Positions 9,471 through 17,519 of a stretch of DNA of 64,000 bases are shown one piece after another. A program made the position numbers and the translations under genes. This stretch comes from Palsa-189 sp963803735 (lineage in GTDB: Bacteria; Acidobacteriota; Terriglobia; Acidiferrales; UBA7541): NCBI GenBank assembly GCA_963803735.1, contig CAWDNV010000012.1, positions 186,001 through 250,000 of the forward strand, in the 5' to 3' direction. Positions within the stretch are counted from its first letter, which is position 1, and the number at the start of each line of letters is the position of its first letter. The notes below the pieces were generated by a model. The model made no database searches. It was not told the DNA's origin and was given only the letters and a program-made list of their open reading frames with translations.

Positions 9471-9505
9471 TTTCTCCACTCCTGGCGCCCACCATTTCTC
9501 CACTC
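9459..9505 (+). repeat. Tandem ~24-bp duplication of the tRNA 3' end
   Basis: The 19 bases GCCCACCATTTCTCCACTC occur at 9463-9481, including the last tRNA bases and CCA, and again at 9487-9505. With flanking similarity the unit is about 24 bp. Copying of a tRNA 3' end is typical of integrase attachment sites, but no integrase gene is visible, so this may be a simple slippage duplication. Confidence 0.7.
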
Positions 9506-9583
9506 TTTGGGCCGATAGAACACTAGAGTCCATCAATTCACAAGAGCGCTGCAACTTCATCTCAGGGCCGCTACAACATTTTT

Positions 9584-9598
9584 TTGACAAGATTTTTG
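9584..9598 (+). repeat. 15-bp target duplication, copy 1 (left of IS copy 1)
   Basis: TTGACAAGATTTTTG directly abuts the TGTCA terminus of IS copy 1. The same 15 bases occur between the two IS copies and after the second. This fits a target-site duplication made twice at the same site. Confidence 0.85.
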
Positions 9599-11011
9599 TG
9601 TCAACGCAAAGTAGAAATGTCCGGTTCCCTGCCAAATAGAAATGTCCGCTTCCAAGGTTTCCTCCAGGGATGATCGGGCCGGGGAATGTATTTGGTTTTG
9701 ACCTGGGTGGCTGCTTTGCGTTTTTGATCGGCGACTCCTGCAGGCCGTAGGCCGGAAGGAGTTGCCGATCGCGGCGCCGCCGGGCAGGGATGCGGCGGCA
9801 GGTAACGGCCGCGGAAACGCAGCCAGTGACTGCCATCCAGGCGTCTTTCGATCTCCACCCGCGCCCCGCGTAATCCCGGGCAAACGTCTTCGCGCCAGAC
9901 TCCCCAGCGCTGCCCTTGCCAACTCACGGTGTGATCGGCCGCCACCGTGTGGGGTTGGCGCACGCTGAGAATTTCCTCCAGCCGATGGGTGCTCCCCAGT
10001 GGCCGGTGGGCATTGACGGCCATGACCGGCTGCACGGCAAAACGCTCTTGCCAAGCGGGCCAGAAGGTCATCTCCAGAAAACGATTGCCCTGCTCCAGCG
10101 TGGCGATCTGTTGGATACGCATCTCCTTCACCAGACGATCTTGCAGGGTGCCGAACAGCCGCTCGATGCGTCCTTTGGCCTGCGGCGAGTGCGCGGCGAT
10201 CCACTCGATGCCCAACTCCCCCAGGGCCCGTCCGAACTGCGTGCGCGCCGGTTCCCCCCGCAACTGCTCCTGCCACTGCACCGGGCGTGAAGTCACAAAC
10301 AGGCTGTTTTTATCCGTGTACAGTGCCAGCGGTCGCCCGTGGCGTTCCAGCCAGTCCTGTAAGGTGCGCAAGTTCTCTTCGGTGGAATCGTGCTCTACCA
10401 AGCGGCCCCAGGCACGACTGCTGGCATCATCGATCAGCGCGATCAGATGGCAGGCCGGCCCGCGCTCTTCCAGCCAGCCATAGGGCGAGCTGTCCATCAT
10501 CACCAACTCGCCGAAAGCACTGCGCCGCGGTCGCCATACGTGCACCGTTTTCAGCCGCCGATTTCGCGGCCGCCACAATCCTGCGGCGCTCATCCATTTC
10601 CGCAGCGTCTCGCGGCTGACGCTCGTGCCCCGACGCGCCAGATGTTCGGCCGCCAGCGTGGGACCGAAACCCGCATAGCGCGCCTGGCGCAAGTGGCGCA
10701 GGGCATGCTGCTCCACCGACTCGGGAATCTTCCGGTTCGATCCGCGACCTCGCAATCGATGCACGATTCCGCGATCGCCCTGGCTGCGCAGCCGGACCTG
10801 CAAACGCCGCACCTGCCGGTCGGTTAAATGCAGTCTCCGGGCCGCTTCGATTTGTTTTAGATGGCCTTCTTCGACTTGCTGTAAAACTTTCAACCGTTCC
10901 CGCTCTTTGGCACTCAACTCGATTCGCTCCGGTCCCATCCCTCCTCCCACCCTGGATGAAACCGGACATTTCTACTTTGCACAAACCGGACATTCTCATC
11001 TTGCTGTGACA
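9599..11011 (-). mobile_element. IS1202/ISNCY-type insertion sequence, copy 1 (1413 bp)
   Basis: The ends are TGTCA at 9599 and TGACA at 11007-11011. The terminal inverted repeats match over about 26 bases with several mismatches (left TGTCAACGCAAAGTAG then AAATGTCCGG; right, reversed, TGTCACAGCAAGATGA then GAATGTCCGG). Each end carries a second inner copy of the AGAAATGTCCG motif. It is flanked by identical 15-bp direct repeats and has one transposase gene filling almost the whole element. A 15-bp duplication fits the ISTde1-like subgroup of the IS1202 family as I recall it. Confidence 0.88.
9601..10938 (-). CDS. DDE transposase of IS copy 1 (ISNCY/IS1202 family)
   Basis: 445 aa from ATG 10938, where GGAGGAGGG lies just upstream; an in-frame start 12 bases earlier is possible. 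The N-terminal ~110 residues hold a helix-turn-helix region (LKQIEAARRLHLTDRQVRRL) and a second DNA-binding segment (AEHLARRGTSVSRETLRKWM). The integrase-like catalytic core follows, with candidate acidic residues in VMMDSSPYGWLEERGP, IDDASS, YTDKNSLF and GRIERLFGTLQDRLVKEM. The stop codon lies inside the left terminal repeat. The reading frame is intact, so the element may be active. The product is about 96-97% identical to copy 2. Confidence 0.9.
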   Translation of the reverse strand: MGPERIELSAKERERLKVLQQVEEGHLKQIEAARRLHLTDRQVRRLQVRLRSQGDRGIVHRLRGRGSNRKIPESVEQHALRHLRQARYAGFGPTLAAEHLARRGTSVSRETLRKWMSAAGLWRPRNRRLKTVHVWRPRRSAFGELVMMDSSPYGWLEERGPACHLIALIDDASSRAWGRLVEHDSTEENLRTLQDWLERHGRPLALYTDKNSLFVTSRPVQWQEQLRGEPARTQFGRALGELGIEWIAAHSPQAKGRIERLFGTLQDRLVKEMRIQQIATLEQGNRFLEMTFWPAWQERFAVQPVMAVNAHRPLGSTHRLEEILSVRQPHTVAADHTVSWQGQRWGVWREDVCPGLRGARVEIERRLDGSHWLRFRGRYLPPHPCPAAPRSATPSGLRPAGVADQKRKAATQVKTKYIPRPDHPWRKPWKRTFLFGREPDISTLR

Positions 11012-11026
11012 TTGACAAGATTTTTG
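11012..11026 (+). repeat. 15-bp target duplication, copy 2 (between the IS copies)
   Basis: TTGACAAGATTTTTG forms the entire spacer between the right end of IS copy 1 and the left end of IS copy 2, so the two elements share it. Confidence 0.85.
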
Positions 11027-12439
11027 TGTCAACGCAAAGTAGAAATGTCCGGTTCCCTGCCAAATAGAAATGTCCGCTTCCAAGGTTTCCTCCAGGGATG
11101 ATCGGGCGGGGGAATGTATTTGGTTTTGACCTTGGTTGCTGCTTTGCGTTTTTGATCGGCGACTCCTGCAGGCCGTAGGCCGGAAGGAGTTGCCGATCGC
11201 GGCGCCGCCGGGCAGGGATGCAGCGGCAGGTAACGGCTGCGGAAACGCAGCCAGTGACTGCCATCCAGGCGTCTTTCGATCTCCACCCGCGCCCCGCGTA
11301 ATCCCGGGCAAACGTCTTCGCGCCAGACTCCCCAGCGCTGTCCTTGCCAACTCACGGTGTGATCGGCCGCCACCGTGCGGGGTTGGCGCACGCTGAGAAT
11401 TTCTTCCAGCCGATGGGTGCTCCCCAGTGGCCGGTGGGCATTGACGGCCATGACCGGCTGCACGGCAAAACGTTCTTGCCAAGCGGGCCAGAAGGTCATC
11501 TCCAGAAAACGATTGCCCTGCTCCAGCGTGGCGATCTGTTGGATACGCATCTCCTTCACCAGACGATCTTGCAGGGTGCCGAACAGCCGCTCGATGCGTC
11601 CTTTGGCCTGCGGCGAGTGCGCCGCGATCCACTCGATGCTCAACTCCCCCAGCGCCCGCCCGAACTGCGTGCGCGCCGGTTCCCCCCGCAACTGCTCCTG
11701 CCACTGCACCGGGCGGGAAGTCACAAACAGGCTGTTTTTATCCGTGTACAGGGCCAGCGGTCGCCCGTGGCGTTCCAGCCAGCCCTGTAAGGTGCGCAAG
11801 TTCTCTTCGGTGGAATCGTGCTCTACCAAGCGGCCCCACACTCGGCTGCTAGCATCATCGATCAAGGCGATCAGATGGCAGGCCGGTCCGCGCTCTTCCA
11901 GCCAGCCATAGGGCGAGCTGTCCATCATCACCAACTCGCCAAAAGCACTGCGCCGCGGTCGCCATACGTGTACCGTTTTCAGCCGCCGATTTCGCGGCCG
12001 CCACAATCCTGCGGCACTCATCCATTTCCGCAGCGTTTCGCGGCTGACGCTCGTGCCCCGACGCGCCAGATGTTCGGCCGCCAGCGTGGGACCGAAACCC
12101 GCATAGCGCGCCTGACGCAGCTCGCGCAGAGCACTTTGCCTGAAGTTTTCCGCAATCTTCCGGTTCGATCCGCGACCTCGCAAGCGATGCACGATTCCGC
12201 GATCGCCCTGGCTGCGCAGCCGGACCTGCAAACGCCGCACCTGCCGGTCGGTTAAATGCAGTCTCCGGGCCGCTTCGATTTGTTTGAGATGACCTTCTTC
12301 GACTTGCTGTAGAACCTTCAACCGTTCCCGCTCTTTGGCACTCAACTCGATTCGCTCCGATCCCATCCCGCCTCCCGCTCTGGATGAAACCGGACATTTC
12401 TACTTTGCACAAACCGGACATTCTCATTTTGCTGCGACA
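11027..12439 (-). mobile_element. IS1202/ISNCY-type insertion sequence, copy 2 (1413 bp)
   Basis: Same orientation and exactly the same length as copy 1. It starts with TGTCA at 11027 and ends in CGACA at 12435-12439, one mismatch from the ideal TGACA. Numerous scattered substitutions relative to copy 1, clustered around 12120-12160, show the copies are related but not a fresh duplication. The same 15-bp repeat flanks both sides. Confidence 0.88.
11029..12366 (-). CDS. DDE transposase of IS copy 2 (ISNCY/IS1202 family)
   Basis: 445 aa from ATG 12366 (MGSERIELSAKERERLK). It is colinear with the copy 1 transposase and carries the same catalytic-core motifs (VMMDSSPYGWLEERGP, YTDKNSLF, GRIERLFGTLQ). 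The main difference is a short divergent block after GSNRKI: AENFRQSALREL here against PESVEQHALRHL in copy 1. The frame is intact. The ribosome-binding region GGAGGCGGG is slightly weaker than in copy 1. Confidence 0.9.
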   Translation of the reverse strand: MGSERIELSAKERERLKVLQQVEEGHLKQIEAARRLHLTDRQVRRLQVRLRSQGDRGIVHRLRGRGSNRKIAENFRQSALRELRQARYAGFGPTLAAEHLARRGTSVSRETLRKWMSAAGLWRPRNRRLKTVHVWRPRRSAFGELVMMDSSPYGWLEERGPACHLIALIDDASSRVWGRLVEHDSTEENLRTLQGWLERHGRPLALYTDKNSLFVTSRPVQWQEQLRGEPARTQFGRALGELSIEWIAAHSPQAKGRIERLFGTLQDRLVKEMRIQQIATLEQGNRFLEMTFWPAWQERFAVQPVMAVNAHRPLGSTHRLEEILSVRQPRTVAADHTVSWQGQRWGVWREDVCPGLRGARVEIERRLDGSHWLRFRSRYLPLHPCPAAPRSATPSGLRPAGVADQKRKAATKVKTKYIPPPDHPWRKPWKRTFLFGREPDISTLR

Positions 12440-12454
12440 TTGACAAGATTTTTG
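12440..12454 (+). repeat. 15-bp target duplication, copy 3 (right of IS copy 2)
   Basis: A third identical TTGACAAGATTTTTG, directly after the right terminus of IS copy 2 and followed by unique sequence leading to the TonB receptor gene. Confidence 0.85.
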
Positions 12455-12517
12455 TTGACTCCCTCCGCGTAGCAGTGTTATGCAAGCGCCACAAGTCTCT
12501 GTTTGTTTTCCCAAGGT

Positions 12518-12574
12518 GGGCCCTTTTTGTTGAGCTGGGCCTTTTCTATTGAAGTAGGCCTTTTCCAGAGGTGG
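12518..12574 (+). repeat. Three imperfect 19-nt tandem units in the TonB-receptor leader
   Basis: Units start at 12518, 12537 and 12556 and share the core (G/A)GGCCYTTTT; the rest is degenerate (ends GTTGAGCT, TATTGAAGT, CAGAGGTGG). They lie 31-88 bases upstream of the ATG at 12606, within the likely mRNA leader. The function is unknown. A protein or RNA binding array, or chance decay of a short repeat, are both possible. Confidence 0.5.
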
Positions 12575-12605
12575 TTGTTCTCTCGATTTAAAAAAGGGGG
12601 TCTCT

Positions 12606-15600
12606 ATGAATTCTGTACGGAAGATGGCCCGAGCCAGAAAAGCTGTGCCTGTGCTCGGTGCGCTTGTGGGTGTGTTGGTGTTTTCTCTCTCGCTGTTTTC
12701 GCAAGCCAATTACGGCCGCATTCTCGGAATCGTTACAGATCAAACCGGCGGAGTCATATCTGGCGCCACTGTGACTGTCATAGACACAGAGAGAGGCGTC
12801 GCAAGGACGCTGATGACGGATCAGGCCGGGGAGTATAACGCGCCTACCCTGATTCCCGGGATTTATACAGTCCGCGTCGAAGCTGCGGGATTTAAGAAGT
12901 TGGAGCGCCAGAATGTGGTGGTAGAAGTGGGCAAGGACGTGCGAGTTGACGTCACCGTTCAGCCCGGCGAGCAAAATCAGACCGTCACGGTCACGGAAGC
13001 CATTCCGCTGGTGGAAACCACGAACGCCACTTTGGGAGGCACACTCAGCAATGCGACTATTAACGACCTGCCGCTCAATGGCCGCGACTATCAGAATTTA
13101 ATGGGCCTGCGCCCCGGGGTCATGCTGCAACCTGGCGGCTCTCCATGGACACAGAGCACCAACAACATTCGGCCTGATGAAACGGTCTGGCTGGTGGACG
13201 GCATTCTCAACGTCAATTGGTTTGATGCCCGGCCCATAAACAACATGCCCAGCCCGTTCACCGACATGGCGACCGTCTTGCCCGTCGACGCAATCCAGGA
13301 ATTCAACGTGGAAGAAAATCCCAAAGCGGAGTTCGGCTGGAAACCGGGAGCCGTCGTCAACGTCGGAATCAAATCGGGGACCAACACTCTTCATGGTGCG
13401 GCTTATGCCTTTGGGCGCGACGATTCCTTCGACGCGCGCAACTTCTTCAACCCCGCACCGGTCAACGGAACCTGCGTGCCAAACCCAAGCTTTGCCGCTG
13501 CCTGTAATAAGGCGCCAGTGCAGTTCGAGCAATTCGGGGGCGTGGTGGGCGGGCCGATCAAGAAAGACAAGCTCTTTTTCTTTGGCGGCTATGAGGGTAT
13601 CCGCTCAACGCTCGGCAACACCTTTCCAGTCGTAGTTCCACAAACTGCGCCCGCCGGGAATCCGCAGAGTAGTATGCCCGACGCCATCACAGCACTTCAG
13701 AACGCCGGTGCAACGACACTATGCAACGGTGCCAATGGACCCCTTTGCCTAAGTCCCGTCAGCCTGGCCCTATTGGGCTGCACAGGCACTCCAGCAACAG
13801 TGGGATCGTATACTTGTTCTGGCGCCGGCGGTCCCAATGGGGCCTGGGGCATCCAGAACGCGCCTTCGAGCACGACGAATTATCTCAGCACCTTCCCGAA
13901 TAACAACGTCAGCAATAACTACCTCGCGAAAATCGACTATGCAATAAACGATAAGAATCGGATCAACGGCATGTTGTTGACCGGCCGCTATCACGCCCTG
14001 GGCGAAGATCATGCGGCCACAAACGTAAATTGGGGAGATACCGTCATACAAACCGCTTGGACCATTCAGGGCGATTGGGTTTATACACCTACTTCTCGCA
14101 TCGTGAATGAAGCCCGGTTTGGTTACGATCGCACCAATGCCTTTCAATTCGATCCCGCCGACTCCAATGTCAAACCCGATGGTTCGGGCTTGACCGGCGG
14201 TGCCGGCTACCCCATCAACACCGGTGCCGCGATTGGCGGGTTCCCAACGGTTACTGTTGGCGGTTTTGACTCACAAGCGGGTCAATTATTGGGAAGCCAG
14301 GGCGGCCGCCCCTTGGATTCAACGCCCAATCCCTACTGGGATGTGCAAGATAACATCTCGTATTTGCTGGGCAAGCACGCCTTGAAGTTTGGCGGCGAAT
14401 TCGCGCACATCGAGGCCGACGCCGACTCCCACGACCAGCGCGGCAGAATCTTTTTCGTCGGCGGCGCGACCCCGGGTCTCGCCGACTGCGGCGGATCGTC
14501 CTGCCCACTAGAAGACTTCTTCGCCGGAAATACGTCATTTGGGAGCCAACTCACGGGCAATCCGAACGTAAGGATTAAGTGGACTTCGACTGCGGGATTC
14601 GTTCAGGACGACTGGCGCATCACGCCCAAGTTAACGATCAATGCGGGCCTGCGCTACTCCTACGTTTCGCCCATGCATGAAGTCAATAACCAAATGGGCA
14701 ATTTCCTGCCGGCAGTGGGACTGGTTCAGCAGGGCCAGCCTGGGGTCGGGTCCACTCTATGGAAGCCGAACTACGCTGATTTCTCTCCGCGGCTGGGTTT
14801 CGCCTGGGATGTCACCGGCAAAGGGACGACCGTGGTTCGGGGTGGAGCAAGTCGCATCTACTCGACTTGGGCCATCGCCGATTTCGTGGCCAACCCTGGC
14901 GCCCAGAACGTCCCTGGAGGTGCCAGCCTGGCCACCGTCCCGACCGGCGCCTGCCAAACGGTCCCAGTAGGTGGGGTGTGCCCGCAGACCTTTGGGGGCA
15001 ATCTCGCGGTCCTAAGCGCCCACCTGCAGAGTAGTCAATTGAACTGGAACACCGTTGTTTTTCCGCAAGGTCTGACTTATTGCACGGCTAGTGCGCAGTG
15101 CAGCATCGGTGCGGTAGATCCGAATCTCAAGAATCCCTATGTGATCAATTACAACTTAGGCGTTCAACACGCCTTTTCTAACAATCTCTCACTGGAAGTT
15201 GGATATGTGGGTAACCACGGCACGCTGCTGACGGGCCAACGTGACATTAATCAGCCCCTCTTGCCTGCCGTTAACCCAGTGAATCCTTACGCCGCAAAAT
15301 ATCCCTATCTTCTGTTTATCAACCAGTTTTCAAACTTTGCTAAATCTAATTACAACAGCCTGCAGGCAACTTTGACCAAGCGGGTTTCTCACGGGGTCGA
15401 CTTTACCGCCGGTTACACCTATGGTCATGGTCTCGACAACGGCTCTTTGAGCCGTTTCGGCGGGCTTCCGCAGGACAGTACCGATCCCGCGGCGGAATAC
15501 GCTAGCAGTGACTATGACACGCGACACCGATTCACTTTCGAGGTCAGTTACGCACTGCCGGGCAAGAAAGGCTTTGGCCAATTATTGGAAGGCTGGAAGA

Positions 15601-16310
15601 TGAACGGAATCTTGACTGTTGCGTCCGGCCAACCGTGGATCGTCATCGACTCTAACGACAATTTCAGCAATACCAGCGAATTCACCGACCGTTGGGATTT
15701 CTTCGGGAACCCCAGTGATTTCAGCTCCAGTTCTGAGTCCATTCCGCACTGCGCGTTCCCAAATGCTCCTCGTACTGGCGTAACTCTTGCTAACATAGGG
15801 CAAGCCGTATGCACGCAGCAATCCGGCGTAGACGGACTCGTAACCACACTACCGTCCTCACTGGGTGCGCAGTGCCTGAAGGTTGCCCCAGACCTCAACA
15901 CCCTGGCAGGCAACGCAGGTTTGAATTTACCAACGGGTATTCCGGGTGGTGGCTGCTACGTGAAGGGCAACTCGGTCATGGTTCCTCCTCAGTTTGGAAC
16001 CTTCGGCACCATGGGACGAAACCTCTTCCGCGACCCCGGCTTCAGGAACCTGGACTTCTCTCTATTCAAGGACTTCAAGTGGAAAGAGCGGTTCGGCGCC
16101 GAATTCCGCGTGGAGTTGTTTAACATACTCAATCACCCCAATCTCGCTAATCCGTACGGCGGCGTGGTGGGCTCCAATATCGGCGACGACGCTTCCATCG
16201 CCCATTCGTTTGGCTGCGGATGCGGCACGCCGGATATCATCAACGGCAATCCAGTCCTCGGATCGGGAGGCGCTCGCGTCATGCAACTGGGGCTGAAACT
16301 TAACTTCTAA
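12606..16310 (+). CDS. TonB-dependent receptor, Oar-like, with carboxypeptidase-regulatory-like domain
   Basis: 1234 aa from ATG 12606, with GGGGG about six bases upstream. Residues ~1-36 are a signal peptide (VLVFSLSLFSQANYG). Residues ~38-120 are a carboxypeptidase-regulatory-like beta-sandwich (GRILGIVTDQTGGVISGATV). A TonB-box-like stretch (QTVTVTEAIPLVETTNA) leads into the plug (LPLNGRDYQNLMGLRPGV) and a long beta-barrel that ends in an aromatic-terminated strand (MQLGLKLNF). The family sits in the outer membrane and takes up large substrates, often glycans or peptides, with TonB energy. The substrate is unknown, and no SusD partner is present, as is usual for acidobacteria. The tandem IS pair lies about 165 bp upstream and may have displaced its original promoter. 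Confidence 0.93.
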   Translation: MNSVRKMARARKAVPVLGALVGVLVFSLSLFSQANYGRILGIVTDQTGGVISGATVTVIDTERGVARTLMTDQAGEYNAPTLIPGIYTVRVEAAGFKKLERQNVVVEVGKDVRVDVTVQPGEQNQTVTVTEAIPLVETTNATLGGTLSNATINDLPLNGRDYQNLMGLRPGVMLQPGGSPWTQSTNNIRPDETVWLVDGILNVNWFDARPINNMPSPFTDMATVLPVDAIQEFNVEENPKAEFGWKPGAVVNVGIKSGTNTLHGAAYAFGRDDSFDARNFFNPAPVNGTCVPNPSFAAACNKAPVQFEQFGGVVGGPIKKDKLFFFGGYEGIRSTLGNTFPVVVPQTAPAGNPQSSMPDAITALQNAGATTLCNGANGPLCLSPVSLALLGCTGTPATVGSYTCSGAGGPNGAWGIQNAPSSTTNYLSTFPNNNVSNNYLAKIDYAINDKNRINGMLLTGRYHALGEDHAATNVNWGDTVIQTAWTIQGDWVYTPTSRIVNEARFGYDRTNAFQFDPADSNVKPDGSGLTGGAGYPINTGAAIGGFPTVTVGGFDSQAGQLLGSQGGRPLDSTPNPYWDVQDNISYLLGKHALKFGGEFAHIEADADSHDQRGRIFFVGGATPGLADCGGSSCPLEDFFAGNTSFGSQLTGNPNVRIKWTSTAGFVQDDWRITPKLTINAGLRYSYVSPMHEVNNQMGNFLPAVGLVQQGQPGVGSTLWKPNYADFSPRLGFAWDVTGKGTTVVRGGASRIYSTWAIADFVANPGAQNVPGGASLATVPTGACQTVPVGGVCPQTFGGNLAVLSAHLQSSQLNWNTVVFPQGLTYCTASAQCSIGAVDPNLKNPYVINYNLGVQHAFSNNLSLEVGYVGNHGTLLTGQRDINQPLLPAVNPVNPYAAKYPYLLFINQFSNFAKSNYNSLQATLTKRVSHGVDFTAGYTYGHGLDNGSLSRFGGLPQDSTDPAAEYASSDYDTRHRFTFEVSYALPGKKGFGQLLEGWKMNGILTVASGQPWIVIDSNDNFSNTSEFTDRWDFFGNPSDFSSSSESIPHCAFPNAPRTGVTLANIGQAVCTQQSGVDGLVTTLPSSLGAQCLKVAPDLNTLAGNAGLNLPTGIPGGGCYVKGNSVMVPPQFGTFGTMGRNLFRDPGFRNLDFSLFKDFKWKERFGAEFRVELFNILNHPNLANPYGGVVGSNIGDDASIAHSFGCGCGTPDIINGNPVLGSGGARVMQLGLKLNF

Positions 16311-16420
16311 CCATTAACCATCCGGCTGGTGCGGGGGCAGAATGTGCCCTCGCACCGGTCAGCAGTTCAAAAGAATCTTCTGCTGCCCTTTCTTTGCGCT
16401 CCTGCCGATTGCCTTTGGAC

Positions 16421-17233
16421 ATGACAGGGCGTACGCTTTCCGGCATGTTAAACACATTTCGTCATGCGCTCCGCAGTTCCATCTTGCTCTGGACGATTCT
16501 CGGCTTAGGCTTGCTGGCCACTGGCATCCGTGAATTCCGCGGCACGGTTTTGGCGCAGGAATGGGAGCCCTCGATCCGCGCGTTCGAACGCCAGGACAAG
16601 GGCCACCCAGTGGCGCCTGGGGTGATCGTCTTTACCGGCTCTTCGAGCATTGCGTATTGGAGTTCGCTGGTGGACGACATGAAGCCGCTTACCGTGATCA
16701 ACCGCGGCTTCGGCGGGTCCGAATACACAGACGTCAATCACTATGCTGATCGCATCGTGATTGCCTATCGTCCGGCGGCCGTGGTGGTATACGCCGGAGA
16801 CAACGATCTGGCCTCGCCCGGCCGCAAATCCGCTCAAAGTGTTGCGCAAGATGTGCAGCAGTTCGTCCAAATTGTTCATGCCAAGTTGCCGCAAACTTGG
16901 GTTTTCGTCCTTTCGATCAAGCCTTCGATTTTGCGGTGGAAAGCTTGGCCGGAAATGAAGGAAGCCAATCAGTTGATCGAGGGTTTTCTGCGCAATGAGG
17001 ATCATGCCGCGTATATCGATGTGGCCTCGCCCATGCTCGACAGCCGCGGACGTTTATCCAGTGACCTTTTTGTCTCCGACGGTTTGCATCCGAGCGCCAA
17101 GTGCTACGCACTCTGGACATCGCTGATCAAACCTGTCCTGTTGCAGCATTTTCCGCCTGCAAAGACTTCCTCTCGATTTTCTTTACTGAGAGAAGCGTCA
17201 GAACCAGCTGGTGCAGGCGCACCTGTTCAATAG
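16421..17233 (+). CDS. Exported SGNH/GDSL-family hydrolase
   Basis: About 270 aa; ATG 16421 or 16445 are both plausible starts and neither has a strong ribosome site. A hydrophobic N-terminal segment (SSILLWTILGLGLLA) implies export or anchoring. SGNH blocks are clear: the catalytic Ser in VFTGSSSIAYW, Gly in INRGFGGSEYTD, Asn in YAGDNDLA and the Asp/His pair in VSDGLHPS. The family hydrolyses esters, including acetyl groups on carbohydrates and lipids. The gene follows the TonB receptor on the same strand by about 110 bp, so action on material handled at the outer membrane is a fair guess. The C-terminal ~30 residues look unstructured. Confidence 0.85.
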   Translation: MTGRTLSGMLNTFRHALRSSILLWTILGLGLLATGIREFRGTVLAQEWEPSIRAFERQDKGHPVAPGVIVFTGSSSIAYWSSLVDDMKPLTVINRGFGGSEYTDVNHYADRIVIAYRPAAVVVYAGDNDLASPGRKSAQSVAQDVQQFVQIVHAKLPQTWVFVLSIKPSILRWKAWPEMKEANQLIEGFLRNEDHAAYIDVASPMLDSRGRLSSDLFVSDGLHPSAKCYALWTSLIKPVLLQHFPPAKTSSRFSLLREASEPAGAGAPVQ

Positions 17234-17519
17234 AGTCGGTCTGTGAACCCCTTAACGCGCCGGAAGTCCACCCCAGGGTCATAGTTTGCCTTCGCAGCGA
17301 ATTCCGGGACAGAGCCCGCGAATCTGCTGTCATCCTCGTAGCCCGGCATTGTAAAATCTGCCCCATAAGGCCGAGAAGTTTCGTCTCGAGTGGGTGATGC
17401 AATGGTATTGGCTTCCGCGAGGCCTGAAACGCAAGCTTGTCTGGGCACGTCCTAAGCTCAGCGTTAGTGGCTAGAAGGGCCGGATTTTTCGTTGATAGAT
17501 CTTTCCAAAACAGGTCAAT

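Noticed and set aside
9601..12366. Reading the two transposase genes as a duplicated host regulator
   Set aside because: Terminal inverted repeats, 15-bp direct repeats and a DDE-type integrase core identify them as IS transposases.
12440..12470. The TTGACA within the 15-bp repeat as a -35 box driving the TonB receptor gene
   Set aside because: No acceptable -10 hexamer lies 16-18 bases downstream (CTCCGC region), and the 15-mer is better explained as a target duplication.
17234..17519. Possible small gene between the SGNH hydrolase and the RND adaptor
   Set aside because: Several short frames exist on both strands but none has a ribosome site, motif or coherent composition.
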